Source of the DNA: an uncultured Altererythrobacter sp.
Lineage (GTDB): Bacteria > Pseudomonadota > Alphaproteobacteria > Sphingomonadales > Sphingomonadaceae
Direction: 5' to 3'
Length of the DNA: 64,000 nt
NCBI GenBank assembly: GCA_947492235.1
Contig: CANLLZ010000001.1
Coordinates: forward strand, 620,001 to 684,000
In this document: positions 9,037 through 18,001 of the stretch, piece by piece
How the letters are laid out: each line of letters opens with the position of its first letter
How positions within the stretch are numbered: the first letter of the stretch is position 1
Notes under the pieces: model-generated
What the model was told of the DNA's origin: nothing
The model's input: only the letters and a program-made list of their open reading frames with translations
Database searches by the model: none
Position numbers and translations under genes: made by a program

Positions 9037-9079
9037 AAAGAAGCCCCGCCCATCGTGATGATCGGCGGGGCTTCTTTTT
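9037..9079 (+). terminator. Rho-independent terminator after HU
   Basis: AAAGAAGCCCCGCC at 9037-9050 pairs with GGCGGGGCTTCTTT at 9064-9077 around a 13-base loop, and a T-run follows. The A-run on the left lets it also work for the convergent side, but the opposite-strand lipoprotein gene already ends at 9151. Confidence 0.88.
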
Positions 9080-9150
9080 GCCGTTCATGTTTTTGCCGGG
9101 CCGAGCCAAGCCGAGCCGGACGGGGGCGTCCGGCGAGCTGGCACTGCGCG

Positions 9151-10065
9151 CTAGCTGGCTGGCGAATAGTCGATCAGTGCCGTCGGTGCGATCTTGGTCC
9201 GTTTGTTAATCGTCCACGTCAGCACTTCGCGTCCGTCGATCATTTCCGGCCCCTCATCCGTGTTGTTCGCCAGAATGCGCGCATCGGTGACCAGACGGAA
9301 GGTACCGTCGAGCTCGGGGAACAGGGGAATGTCCTCGTCCTCTCCGTTATCACCGCTGGCGGCCATGATCGCGCCGAACATCCCGGTCATGCCGCCCATC
9401 ATGCTGCTGAAGGGATCGTCCGAGCTGCTGGCCGCGAAACCGGGGGCATCCATGCGCACCTTCTGCCCTTCACGCAGGGCAAGCTGGACGAAGTGATTGG
9501 CCATGGGCACGCGCTCCATGGTGGGGAAAACGAAGTCGTGGCTTAGTCGTCCGCGGATCGCGAAGCTGATGTTGAATAGGCCATCGCCGGCATATTCCAC
9601 ACTGTTCCAGCCAACCTGCCGTTCCAGCCGGGCGACCAGCTCCTCCGCTGCATCGGGATCGGTCGGGTCCAGACCGCCGAGCATGGCTTTCATCATCTCG
9701 GTTTCGCGCTCTTGCTCTTCTGCCTTGCTCTTCAGCTCGTCTTCGTAATCGCGTTTCTGGGTCGCGATCTCGTCTTCGGTGCAGGGGCGCTCTTCGAAGG
9801 CATCTTCTTCCAGCCCGTCATCATAACAGGGCTGCTCGACAAACTCGGCGTCGGAGTTTTCCATGCGCTGCCCCAATTCGGCCAGCTTGCTCAGGCCGAG
9901 CAGATAAATCTCTCCGTCGTAACGGTAACCGAACGTGCCTCCGCGTTCGACGGTCAGCTCGGCGTCGAACTTGCCCGGTTGCAGGAAACAGCCGGTCAGA
10001 AGCAGCAGGGCACCGCAGGTGGACAGGGCGCGCAAGGCTGCCGGATTTTTGAAGAGTTCCATCAT
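9151..10065 (-). CDS. Putative lipoprotein of unknown function
   Basis: A 304-residue protein. The N-terminus has a basic residue, a hydrophobic stretch (ALLLLTGC) and a lipobox LTGC with the lipidated Cys at residue 26, so it should be membrane-anchored after export. The rest is acidic with a GTFGYRYDGEIYLLG segment, a charged, probably coiled-coil stretch (about 75-125) and a C-terminal domain. I do not recognise the family. Two adjacent ATGs (10,065 and 10,062) follow GGGGAAC; the second has better spacing. It lies 15 bases downstream of rlmB on the same strand and may be co-transcribed. Confidence 0.7.
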   Translation of the reverse strand: MMELFKNPAALRALSTCGALLLLTGCFLQPGKFDAELTVERGGTFGYRYDGEIYLLGLSKLAELGQRMENSDAEFVEQPCYDDGLEEDAFEERPCTEDEIATQKRDYEDELKSKAEEQERETEMMKAMLGGLDPTDPDAAEELVARLERQVGWNSVEYAGDGLFNISFAIRGRLSHDFVFPTMERVPMANHFVQLALREGQKVRMDAPGFAASSSDDPFSSMMGGMTGMFGAIMAASGDNGEDEDIPLFPELDGTFRLVTDARILANNTDEGPEMIDGREVLTWTINKRTKIAPTALIDYSPAS

Positions 10066-10080
10066 GTTCCCCGTTGGATT

Positions 10081-10866
10081 TTATCGTGTGGCAATGGCGT
10101 AGAGCGAAATCGCAGCCGCGTTCGAGACATTGAGACTTTCTATCGCATCGGAAATCGGCAGCGATGCCAGCGCGTCGCAATGCGAAGCGATATTGGCCCT
10201 CATTCCGGCTCCCTCCGCCCCCAGAACCAGAGCGACCGGGCCTGCTGGCAGAGCCTCGCCGAGGGTGGTCTCGGCTTCACCCGCCAGCCCGATACGCCAG
10301 AAATCATGCTCGGCCAGTTCCTCCAGCGCCCGGGCCAGATTGACCACCCGGACCCAGGGCACGGTTTCGAGCGCTCCCGAAGCCGACTTTGCCACTACCC
10401 CTGATTCCGGCGGGGCATGGCGGTCCTGCGTCACGATGGCAGCCGCGTCGAATGCGGCGGCAGAGCGCAGGATCGCGCCGACATTGTGCGGATCGGTCAC
10501 TTGGTCGAGCACCACGATGGGGCGGCCCGACCCGTCGATCACGTCTTTCAGGAAGTGATCGGCCAGCGGCGCGCATTCCAGCACCAGACCCTGATGCGGC
10601 GCATCGCCTGCGACCAGCCGCGCCAGATCGTGGCCATCGGCATATTCTACCGTGAAATCATGCGGCAATTCTCCGTCGAGCGAGGCCACCCCCTCGCGCG
10701 TGGCCCATAATTTGCGGTGTACACGGTCAGGATTTTTCAGCGCAGCCTCCACCGCATGGCGGCCCCAGAGACGCACATTGCCGCCCGAGGCCTTGCCGCT
10801 GCCACGGCCCCCCTGCATCCGGCCTGCGCGGCCTCTATATGCCCGTTTGCGTTCGCCCTTGGCCAT
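10081..10866 (-). CDS. rlmB: 23S rRNA 2'-O-methyltransferase, TrmH/SpoU family (RlmB-like)
   Basis: A 261-residue SPOUT-class methyltransferase. A basic N-terminal tail (residues 1-25, Arg/Gly-rich) precedes LWGRHAVEAAL, the substrate-binding domain. The catalytic knot motifs are VVLDQVTDPHNVGAILRSA (about 118-136), LVLGAEGAGMRANI and LPISDAIESLNVSNAAAISLY near the C-terminus. The family methylates guanosine 2251 of 23S rRNA; a tRNA target for this member cannot be ruled out. AAGGGTGA precedes the ATG. Confidence 0.88.
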   Translation of the reverse strand: MAKGERKRAYRGRAGRMQGGRGSGKASGGNVRLWGRHAVEAALKNPDRVHRKLWATREGVASLDGELPHDFTVEYADGHDLARLVAGDAPHQGLVLECAPLADHFLKDVIDGSGRPIVVLDQVTDPHNVGAILRSAAAFDAAAIVTQDRHAPPESGVVAKSASGALETVPWVRVVNLARALEELAEHDFWRIGLAGEAETTLGEALPAGPVALVLGAEGAGMRANIASHCDALASLPISDAIESLNVSNAAAISLYAIATR

Positions 10867-11023
10867 CGCGTGAAATCACCCTTTACTGAAACCTTTGCGC
10901 TGCCCTGCCAGCGGCCCCATTGACAGGCAAGCACCGCTTCGCCATTGGGGCGCCTCTCGGCACGCAGCGTGGCTTCTCAAGCCACCAATTTTCAGGCCGG
11001 TCTTGTGACCGGGCAGGCGATGT

Positions 11024-11109
11024 GGACAGGTGGCCGAGTGGTTAAAGGCAGCAGACTGTAAATCTGCCCGCGCAAGCGTACATAGGTTCGAATCCTATCC
11101 TGTCCACCA
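11024..11109 (+). tRNA. tRNA-Tyr (GTA)
   Basis: The acceptor arms GGACAGG (11,024-11,030) and CCTGTCC (11,099-11,105) pair perfectly. Anticodon GTA is at 11,058-11,060 in the loop CTGTAAA. A long variable arm (class II, CCCGCGCAAGCGTAC) and the T-loop GGTTCGAATCC are present, and CCA is encoded at 11,107-11,109. It converges on the galactosidase gene. Confidence 0.95.
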
Positions 11110-11114
11110 CCGCC

Positions 11115-13022
11115 TCACTCCTTCGAATCAGGCTCGTAAACCCAGCGTGCCGGGCCGCTTTTCTGCGCTTTTGCGTGGTTTGCTTCGGGTCCGTAGTTGA
11201 ACCAATAGCTGCCCTTGCCAAAGCTCACACGGCGCAGGCCTTCGGGCATCGGATGCACTGGCAATCCTGCATCTTTGGCGGCTAAGCCCATGATCTTGGC
11301 TATGATCGCGCCTTCGGGCCATGTGGCGCAAGTGCGTGCCCGGCCGTTCTTCCAGCAGGCGACCGTGCCGTCTTCTGCGAGCAGTTCTGCTTCGGCGCTC
11401 CCTTCCATGTGATCCAGCCAGCGCGCGATTTCCCAGCCGTCGCCCTCATGGGTGAGGCCGGGGCGCAGGCTTTCGCTCTTGGTTACGGTCAGGCCGAGAA
11501 GATTGCGCAAGGGGCCGGGAGCCAGTCCGTCGGGAATGCAGAAATCGGTGTTGCGGCTGCCGGTGCGCGGGCCAACCACAATCTGCCCTTCGAATGCATT
11601 CAGCAAAGCTGCCGCCGCGTCGGAAACGACCGGCAGGCAGGGTATGACTACAAGAGCATAACCTTCGAGGTCGGAGCCGGGACGGGCAAAGTCCACGTTC
11701 AGCCCCAGCGTGCGCAGCGCTTCGTAACAAGAGAAGGCGGCCCACAGTGCAGACAATCCTTCACCCTGCGGCTGGATTTGCGTCATCCATTCGGCAGCGT
11801 AGTCGAACAGGATGATGGCATGCTTTTCGCGCGGGCCGGTTTCGGCAGGGGAGGGCAGGCTGTCCAACATGCCCGATATCTCGCCCAGAGCCGGTGCAGG
11901 TTCTCCATCGGGGCGCAGCAAGCCGGCGTGCATCTGTTCCTGCGCAAACGGAGCCTGACGCCAGCGGAAATAGCTGACCAGTTCCGCGCCATGCGCCGCT
12001 GCCTCTGCGGTCCAAAGATTGACCATGCCGGGCAGGGGCGCCGGATTGTGCCGGGCCCAGTTTACCGGGCCGGGTTGCTGTTCGAGCACGCACCACCGCC
12101 CGTCTGTGGCACATCCACGATAGAGGTCATGGTGAAACGCAGCGATATCGGGGTGTCCGGTGCGGGCGTAGCGATGTTTGTCCTGTTCGCTGAATCGGAA
12201 AGTTTCCAGAAAGCCGAGCGGATAGGAATCCCAGCCAAGACAATCGAGATCCTGCGCCAGATCGAAATGGTCGTAGCCAGTGTAGAACCCCATCGCATTG
12301 TGCAGGATATCGCGGCCCGGCGAGGCTTCGCGTAAAATGTCGACTTGCGCCCGGTTGAAAGACACGACCTGATCGGAGGAGAACCGGCGGAAGGCCAGCC
12401 AATGCGCCGGGTTGGCCTCGGTCACGGTCAGGTTGGGGAGGTCGATTTCCCCGAAGCTGCGATACTCCATGCTCCAGAACACATTGCCCCACGCGGTGTT
12501 GAGCGCGCCGATGTCGCCATACCGGCTGGCCAGCCACTCGCGAAACGCATCGCGCGCTGCTGCCGAGAAACTCTGCACGGTGTCATGGCAGCCATATTCA
12601 TTGTCCGTCTGCCAAGCGGTGACGGCATCGTGGCGGCCATATTTCTCTGCCACCGCGCGGGTGATGCGCGCGGCTTCTACGCGGTAGCCTGCGTGGCTGA
12701 AGCAGTAATGCCGCCGCGATCCGAAGCGGCGGGGGGCACCATGCCGGTCCAGCGCGACCATATCCGGCATGGTGTTGACCAGCCATTTGGGCGGCGTCGC
12801 GGTCGGCGTGCCCAGAATGATCTCCAGCCCTTCGCGGTGGAGCGTCTCAATGGCCCGGTCGAGCCAGCCCCAGTCGAATTTGCCGCGCTCCGGTTCGATC
12901 CGGCTCCATGCAAATTCGCCAATCCGCACGCGAGAGATGCCAGCCGCGCGCATCATTGCAGCATCCGTGGCCCAGCGTTCTTCCGGCCAATGCTCCGGAT
13001 AATAGCAAACGCCCAACTGCAT
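11115..13022 (-). CDS. Beta-galactosidase, glycoside hydrolase family 42
   Basis: A 635-residue enzyme hydrolysing beta-galactosides. The GH42 (beta/alpha)8 barrel starts LGVCYYPEHWPEERW. The acid/base Glu is in QTDNEYG near residue 141 and the nucleophile Glu in WCVLEQQPGPVNW near 313. A trimerisation-like domain and a C-terminal beta domain follow. No signal peptide, so probably cytoplasmic. ATG 13,022 is chosen for its family-typical start and GGAG site; ATG 13,037 also has a GGAG. It is divergent from a TonB receptor gene, suggesting joint uptake and cleavage of a galactoside, which is inferred from position. Confidence 0.92.
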   Translation of the reverse strand: MQLGVCYYPEHWPEERWATDAAMMRAAGISRVRIGEFAWSRIEPERGKFDWGWLDRAIETLHREGLEIILGTPTATPPKWLVNTMPDMVALDRHGAPRRFGSRRHYCFSHAGYRVEAARITRAVAEKYGRHDAVTAWQTDNEYGCHDTVQSFSAAARDAFREWLASRYGDIGALNTAWGNVFWSMEYRSFGEIDLPNLTVTEANPAHWLAFRRFSSDQVVSFNRAQVDILREASPGRDILHNAMGFYTGYDHFDLAQDLDCLGWDSYPLGFLETFRFSEQDKHRYARTGHPDIAAFHHDLYRGCATDGRWCVLEQQPGPVNWARHNPAPLPGMVNLWTAEAAAHGAELVSYFRWRQAPFAQEQMHAGLLRPDGEPAPALGEISGMLDSLPSPAETGPREKHAIILFDYAAEWMTQIQPQGEGLSALWAAFSCYEALRTLGLNVDFARPGSDLEGYALVVIPCLPVVSDAAAALLNAFEGQIVVGPRTGSRNTDFCIPDGLAPGPLRNLLGLTVTKSESLRPGLTHEGDGWEIARWLDHMEGSAEAELLAEDGTVACWKNGRARTCATWPEGAIIAKIMGLAAKDAGLPVHPMPEGLRRVSFGKGSYWFNYGPEANHAKAQKSGPARWVYEPDSKE

Positions 13023-13330
13023 ATTTCCACTCCCCATCTGCTGGCTCCACCGCCCGTTGCAAAAAGGCGGCGGTGCGACAAGCGGCTATGCCAATTCGAG
13101 TGATAGTCTTTACGCTCTGATTGATCGTAACATTAGCATCGCAGGCTTACGCACGAACCTTGCGCGGGGTGATGCAAAACAGCAACGCTGGCCAATTTGA
13201 TGGGGTTTTGCCCCGCCTGTTGCTTGTCCGCCGGGAAATCACCGCGCATACGCAACGGTCCACGACACCCGGCAAACGGGTGCGTCACATAAGATGCCGG
13301 ATCAACCCGGCGTTGATGGAGAGGAAATCT
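13023..13330. promoter_or_regulatory. Divergent intergenic region, galactosidase and TonB receptor
   Basis: These 308 bases separate two divergent genes and must hold both promoters. GGAG sites serve both starts. No clear sigma-70 pair, operator palindrome or small gene could be supported. Confidence 0.4.
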
Positions 13331-15871
13331 ATGAAGCACGTCCTTTTGTCGGGCACGGCCCTGGTCGCCTGCGCCCTCGCAGCAACCCCCGCGATGGCTC
13401 AAGAGGCCGCCGATGGTGCCGATGCACAGGTCGATCCCAACGTCATTATCGTGACGGCAACCCGCCGCGCCGAGGACGTGCAGGACATTCCGATCGCTGT
13501 GACCGCCGTATCCGGTGCGGCGCTGGATCGTCAGGGCGTTGTCGACGTGACCAACATCACGCAAGTTTCGCCGAGCTTCTCGACCTCGAACGCGCAGACA
13601 GCGTCCGGTTCGGTCGTGCTGCGTATCCGCGGCATCGGGACCACCTCGAACAATATCGGTTTTGAAAGCGCCGTGGGTATCTTCGTTGATGGTGCCTATC
13701 AGTCGCGTCCCGGTGTCGCGCTTTCCGAATTTGTCGATGTGGAGCGGGTGGAAGTCCTGCGTGGTCCGCAAGGCACTCTGTTCGGCCGCAACACCTCGGC
13801 TGGTGCTCTGAACATCACCAATGTGCGCCCCGATCTTTCCGAGTTCGGCGGTTTCGCCAACGCAACATACGGCAATCGTGACCTGTTGAGCGTGCAGGGC
13901 GCGGTAAACGTGCCTGTGGTTCAGGATACGGTCGCCGTGCGACTGACCGGTGCCTACCGCGAGCGTGATGGATATGTCAGCATCCTCAATGCCGCTGGCA
14001 ACCAAGTCGGCGAATCGAACGGGGTCGATCAGTATCTCGTGCGTGGCCAGATCGGCTGGGAAACCGACAGCGGCATTTCGGGCCGTATCATCGGCGATTA
14101 TTCTGAATCGAAGGCACCGTTTGGTGCCGCCCTCGAAGTGCTGCAGTCGCCGATTGAAGGCGCCGGCCTGTTCGGTGCCGTCGGTCTCGGCGCGCGTGGC
14201 GGTATGTCCGCGCCGAACGTCGCAACCAGTCCCTTCGACAATGTGAACGCCCAGCGCGCGGTGGATGACCGTATTGCAACGGCCAATTTCGAGCCGATTA
14301 CAAATTCCGAACAGTGGGGTATCACTGGCGAACTGGAAATCCCGCTCGGCGCTGCTGCCGACCTGATTTACATCGGTTCCTATCGTGAATTCGACGCATT
14401 CGAAGCGTATGATTCCGACTTTTCCGGCATTGATGTGTTCGACGTCACTGCGAACAATACTTCAATCGAGACGATGACCCACGAATTGCGCCTTCAGGGC
14501 GATGCATGGGGCGGCCGCCTTTCGTGGCTGATCGGTGGCTACTACTCCACGGAAGACATCAGCCAGTCGGTCAGCTTCGCGCTCGGACAGGATTATGGTG
14601 AGCTGATCGGTGCACTGTTCGCCGGTGCGACCGGCGGTGCCAGCCTGTTCCCGCCGCCAGCAGGCCTTGGTCTGGGCGCAAACCCGCTCTCCACGCTGAC
14701 CGGCGGTGTCGATCCGGCCGGAACGACCAACACCAACCTGTATTCGCAGGACAGCAAGAGCTGGTCGGTGTTCACCCACAACACGCTGGACATCACCGAC
14801 AGCCTCGCGCTGACGATCGGCCTGCGTTATTCGGATGAAAGCAAAGACGGTGCCTTCGCGCAGGGCAACAACAGCAACCAGATATGTCCGGCAGTGCTCG
14901 GTTCTATCGGTGCAGGGAACGTTCCGGGGGCATTCATCCCCACCGTGTTCGGGACCGGTTGCTTTGCCTTTACCGCACCGGCTGATCTGCCCGCTGCGGC
15001 GGTGTTCCCGCTGCCCCGGACGTTCAACTCCACTTTCGACGATTCGGAGCTGATCTACACCGGTAAGCTGAGCTACTCGTTCATCGATCCGGTGAACGTC
15101 TACGCCAGCTTTACGCACGGCTACAAATCGGGCGGTTTCAACCTCGACTCCACCGCCGCTGCGGGCGGGGCCGATCCCCGGTTCGCTTCGGAAGAAGTGG
15201 ATGCGTATGAAATCGGCATGAAGGGCCGGTTCTTCAACGGCGATGTCACGCTGAACATTGCTGCATTCCATCAGGAATTCACGAACTTCCAGGTTCTCGA
15301 ATTCACCGGCGCGCAGTTCCAGACCTTCAACGTGCCCAAGGCCAAGACGACGGGTGTCGAAGTGGAGAGTGTCGTTCGTCCGACCGACAGCCTGACGCTG
15401 AACGCCGCGCTGACGGTCATGAACGCCCGGTATCCGAGCGATTGTGCAGGCACGCTCACGGCCAACAATGTCACGAACCTGTGCGGCAACTCGCTGACCA
15501 ACGCGCCTGACATTGTCGGCATCGTCGGTGCGACTTACGAGCGTGATCTGGGTACCAACCTCGATTGGTTCATCGGTGGTCAGGTTCGGATGGAATCGGA
15601 TCGTCGTACGTCGACACAGGCATTCGATCCGGCTGATCCGGCCGCTCGTATCCTGGTTCCGTTCGATGTTCAGGACAGCAATGTGAAGATCAATATGCGC
15701 GCCGGTATCGGTTCGCAGGATGATCGCTGGACAATCGAAGGGTTCGTCAACAACCTGACCAACGAGATCACCCGGGCTGTTACCTTCAACACGGTGCTCC
15801 GTTCGGGCTCGCGTTCGGCCTTCATCCAGGAGCCGCGCTCCTACGGCGTGACGGTTCGGACCAAGTTCTAA
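13331..15871 (+). CDS. TonB-dependent outer membrane receptor
   Basis: An 846-residue outer membrane transporter driven by TonB-ExbBD. The signal peptide (MKHVLLSGTAL...ATPAMAQ) is cut near residue 24. A TonB-box-like VIIVTATR at about 37-44 leads into the plug (VLRGPQGTLFGRNTSAGALNI), then a 22-strand barrel typical of the family, ending with the terminal aromatic TVRTKF. The ATG at 13,331 is supported by GGAGAGGAAATCT; the open frame extends upstream without coding character. The substrate is unknown; position opposite a GH42 gene suggests a galactose-containing glycan. Confidence 0.93.
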   Translation: MKHVLLSGTALVACALAATPAMAQEAADGADAQVDPNVIIVTATRRAEDVQDIPIAVTAVSGAALDRQGVVDVTNITQVSPSFSTSNAQTASGSVVLRIRGIGTTSNNIGFESAVGIFVDGAYQSRPGVALSEFVDVERVEVLRGPQGTLFGRNTSAGALNITNVRPDLSEFGGFANATYGNRDLLSVQGAVNVPVVQDTVAVRLTGAYRERDGYVSILNAAGNQVGESNGVDQYLVRGQIGWETDSGISGRIIGDYSESKAPFGAALEVLQSPIEGAGLFGAVGLGARGGMSAPNVATSPFDNVNAQRAVDDRIATANFEPITNSEQWGITGELEIPLGAAADLIYIGSYREFDAFEAYDSDFSGIDVFDVTANNTSIETMTHELRLQGDAWGGRLSWLIGGYYSTEDISQSVSFALGQDYGELIGALFAGATGGASLFPPPAGLGLGANPLSTLTGGVDPAGTTNTNLYSQDSKSWSVFTHNTLDITDSLALTIGLRYSDESKDGAFAQGNNSNQICPAVLGSIGAGNVPGAFIPTVFGTGCFAFTAPADLPAAAVFPLPRTFNSTFDDSELIYTGKLSYSFIDPVNVYASFTHGYKSGGFNLDSTAAAGGADPRFASEEVDAYEIGMKGRFFNGDVTLNIAAFHQEFTNFQVLEFTGAQFQTFNVPKAKTTGVEVESVVRPTDSLTLNAALTVMNARYPSDCAGTLTANNVTNLCGNSLTNAPDIVGIVGATYERDLGTNLDWFIGGQVRMESDRRTSTQAFDPADPAARILVPFDVQDSNVKINMRAGIGSQDDRWTIEGFVNNLTNEITRAVTFNTVLRSGSRSAFIQEPRSYGVTVRTKF

Positions 15872-15893
15872 GGTTCCACAAACCACACGGCAG

Positions 15894-15923
15894 CGGCCGC
15901 CCGGGCGAGAGCTCGGGCGGCCG
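15894..15923 (+). terminator. Hairpin terminator after the TonB receptor
   Basis: CGGCCGCCCG (15,894-15,903) pairs with CGGGCGGCCG (15,914-15,923), a perfect 10-bp stem 22 bases after the stop. The following TTGTCGTTGG is only moderately T-rich. Confidence 0.65.
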
Positions 15924-16010
15924 TTGTCGTTGGTGGCCTTCGCCATTGGGTCTCGTCCGACACGCATTGGTGACTTGTGAGCGCAGCCTCGCGGGCTTAT
16001 TCAGCCCCGC

Positions 16011-17138
16011 ATGACAGATCAGCACCAACCCGTAATTTCGGCCACCGGCCTTTTCACCCCCGAAGAAAGCATTAGCAATGAGGAGCTGGTCGCCAGCTTC
16101 AACGAATTTGTAGAGCGCCACAACACGCGTTTTGCCGACGAAATCGCGGCGGGCGAGGCCGAGGCTCTGGCGCCCAGCTCGGTCGAGTTCATCGAGAAGG
16201 CGAGCGGGATCAAGGCGCGCCATGTGATGGCGAAGGAACCGATCCTCGATCCCGATATCATGTCTCCCCGGTGGGAGCAGCGCGGCAATGACGAGATGTC
16301 GCTGATGGCGGAGATCGGCGTTGCGGCGGCGCGTCAGGCCATGGACGCTGCCGGGCGCAAGGCGGAAGATATCGATGCCGTGCTGTGCGCTGCCTCCAAT
16401 ATGGAGCGGGCCTATCCGGCGATGGCGATCGAGATCCAGCAGGCGCTGGGGATCGATGGCTTTGCCTTCGACATGAATGTCGCGTGCTCTTCCGCCACAT
16501 TCGGCATCCAGACCGCCGCCGATTATATTCGTGCCGGTAACGCGAAAAGTGTGCTGGTGGTCAGCCCCGAGATCACCTCGGGACACCTGAACTGGCGCGA
16601 CCGGGACAGCCATTTCATCTTCGGCGATGTGGCAACGGCGGTGCTGGTGGAGGACCTGTCCATCGCGCCGGACGACCATTGGAAGATTCTCGGAACGCGG
16701 CTCAAGACGCTGTATTCCAACAATATCCGCAACAATTTCGGATTCCTCAACCGGGCCCATCCGGAAACGGCGGGCGAGCCGGACAAGCTGTTCGTGCAAG
16801 AGGGCCGGAAGGTCTTCAAGGAAGTGGTGCCGATGGTTGCGACCATGATTCTGGAAGAGGCCGAGCGCCTGTCGCTCGATCCGCAGCAACTGCGCCGTCT
16901 GTGGCTGCATCAGGCCAATGCCGGGATGAACCGCCTGATTGCCCAGCGCGTGCTGGGGCACGAGGCGAATGACGATGAAAGCCCGACCGTTCTGGATACC
17001 TATGGCAACACGTCGAGCGCGGGGTCGATTATCGCTTTCCACAAACACAGCGAAGATCTGGCGAGCGGCGATACCGGGCTGATCTGCAGTTTCGGCGCAG
17101 GCTACTCGGCCGGCACCGTCTTCGTGCGGAAAGCATAG
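16011..17138 (+). CDS. Beta-ketoacyl-ACP synthase III-like protein (FabH family)
   Basis: A 375-residue thiolase-fold enzyme with the intact FabH triad: Cys in NVACSSATF (about 158), His in LWLHQANAG (about 300) and Asn in TYGNTSSAGS (about 332). It is longer than standard FabH (about 320) because of an N-terminal insertion near residues 25-60. FabH enzymes condense an acyl-CoA with malonyl-ACP; the primer used here is unknown and a role in a special lipid or secondary metabolite is possible. It stands alone between a terminator and psd. Confidence 0.82.
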   Translation: MTDQHQPVISATGLFTPEESISNEELVASFNEFVERHNTRFADEIAAGEAEALAPSSVEFIEKASGIKARHVMAKEPILDPDIMSPRWEQRGNDEMSLMAEIGVAAARQAMDAAGRKAEDIDAVLCAASNMERAYPAMAIEIQQALGIDGFAFDMNVACSSATFGIQTAADYIRAGNAKSVLVVSPEITSGHLNWRDRDSHFIFGDVATAVLVEDLSIAPDDHWKILGTRLKTLYSNNIRNNFGFLNRAHPETAGEPDKLFVQEGRKVFKEVVPMVATMILEEAERLSLDPQQLRRLWLHQANAGMNRLIAQRVLGHEANDDESPTVLDTYGNTSSAGSIIAFHKHSEDLASGDTGLICSFGAGYSAGTVFVRKA

Positions 17139-17229
17139 GCCATAATTATCACGCGGTTGGCCATTCCCCCACAGCCTTGCCGCGTGGTTTCCCTTGTGGG
17201 CGCAGGGGCAGGCCACTAGATGCCAAGAC

Positions 17230-17979
17230 ATGTCAGGTGACCTGCTAGATAATAAGGGCCGGGGCGACGGGGGCTGGGAATGGCCCGCAATCCACCCCGA
17301 AGGCCGCAAATATGGCGTCGTCGTTGCCGGCTTTGCATTGCTCACGGCATTCATGGCGTGGGAGACCATCGCGTGGCCGCTGGCATTTCTAACGCTGGGG
17401 GTGCTGGCGTTTTTCCGCGATCCGGAGCGAATTGTTCCGCAGGATGAGAGCGCGATTGTTTCGCCGGCAGACGGTGTCGTCTCCATGATCCGCGTCGTCG
17501 ATCCGCCGCTCGATATGCAGGGCGCGGATGCGGACGGCACGCCGGGATTGCCCGCAGCGCCGGTCACCCGGATATCCATTTTCATGTCCGTCTTTGATGT
17601 GCACATCAACCGCGCGCCCATCACCGGTATGCTGACGCGTCTCGTCTATGTGCCCGGCAAGTTCGTGAATGCCGATCTGGACAAGGCGAGCGAAGAAAAC
17701 GAGCGGCAGCATATTCTGGTGCGCCGCGCCGATGGCGTGACGGTCGGCTTCACCCAGATCGCCGGTCTGGTGGCGCGCCGTATCGTGCCATTTGTGAAGC
17801 AGGGCGACACGGTCGCCGTGGGGCAGCGGGTTGGACTGATCCGCTTCGGGAGCCGGGTCGACATCTACCTTCCCGCAGGCACCGAACCGCAGGTTATCAT
17901 GGGACAGAAGACCATTGCCGGCGAGACGGTTCTGGCAACGCTCGGCCAGACGAAGTTGCTGGAAGGCATTGCCCAGTGA
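17230..17979 (+). CDS. psd: Phosphatidylserine decarboxylase proenzyme
   Basis: A 249-residue short-form decarboxylase that makes phosphatidylethanolamine. It has a hydrophobic N-terminal segment (about 30-60), the FFRDPER motif, SPADGVVSMI, FMSVFDVHINRAP, and the self-cleavage site in RFGSRVDIYLP near residue 206, where Ser becomes the pyruvoyl group. Start ATG 17,230. The next gene, pssA, makes its substrate, with a 22-base gap, so the two form a phosphatidylethanolamine operon. Confidence 0.94.
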   Translation: MSGDLLDNKGRGDGGWEWPAIHPEGRKYGVVVAGFALLTAFMAWETIAWPLAFLTLGVLAFFRDPERIVPQDESAIVSPADGVVSMIRVVDPPLDMQGADADGTPGLPAAPVTRISIFMSVFDVHINRAPITGMLTRLVYVPGKFVNADLDKASEENERQHILVRRADGVTVGFTQIAGLVARRIVPFVKQGDTVAVGQRVGLIRFGSRVDIYLPAGTEPQVIMGQKTIAGETVLATLGQTKLLEGIAQ

Positions 17980-18001
17980 TGGGCAGCGGGAAGGAACGAC
18001 A

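Noticed and set aside
14462-15967. Leftward 500-codon frame opposite the TonB receptor
   Set aside because: Shadow of the receptor; no motif and unlikely composition.
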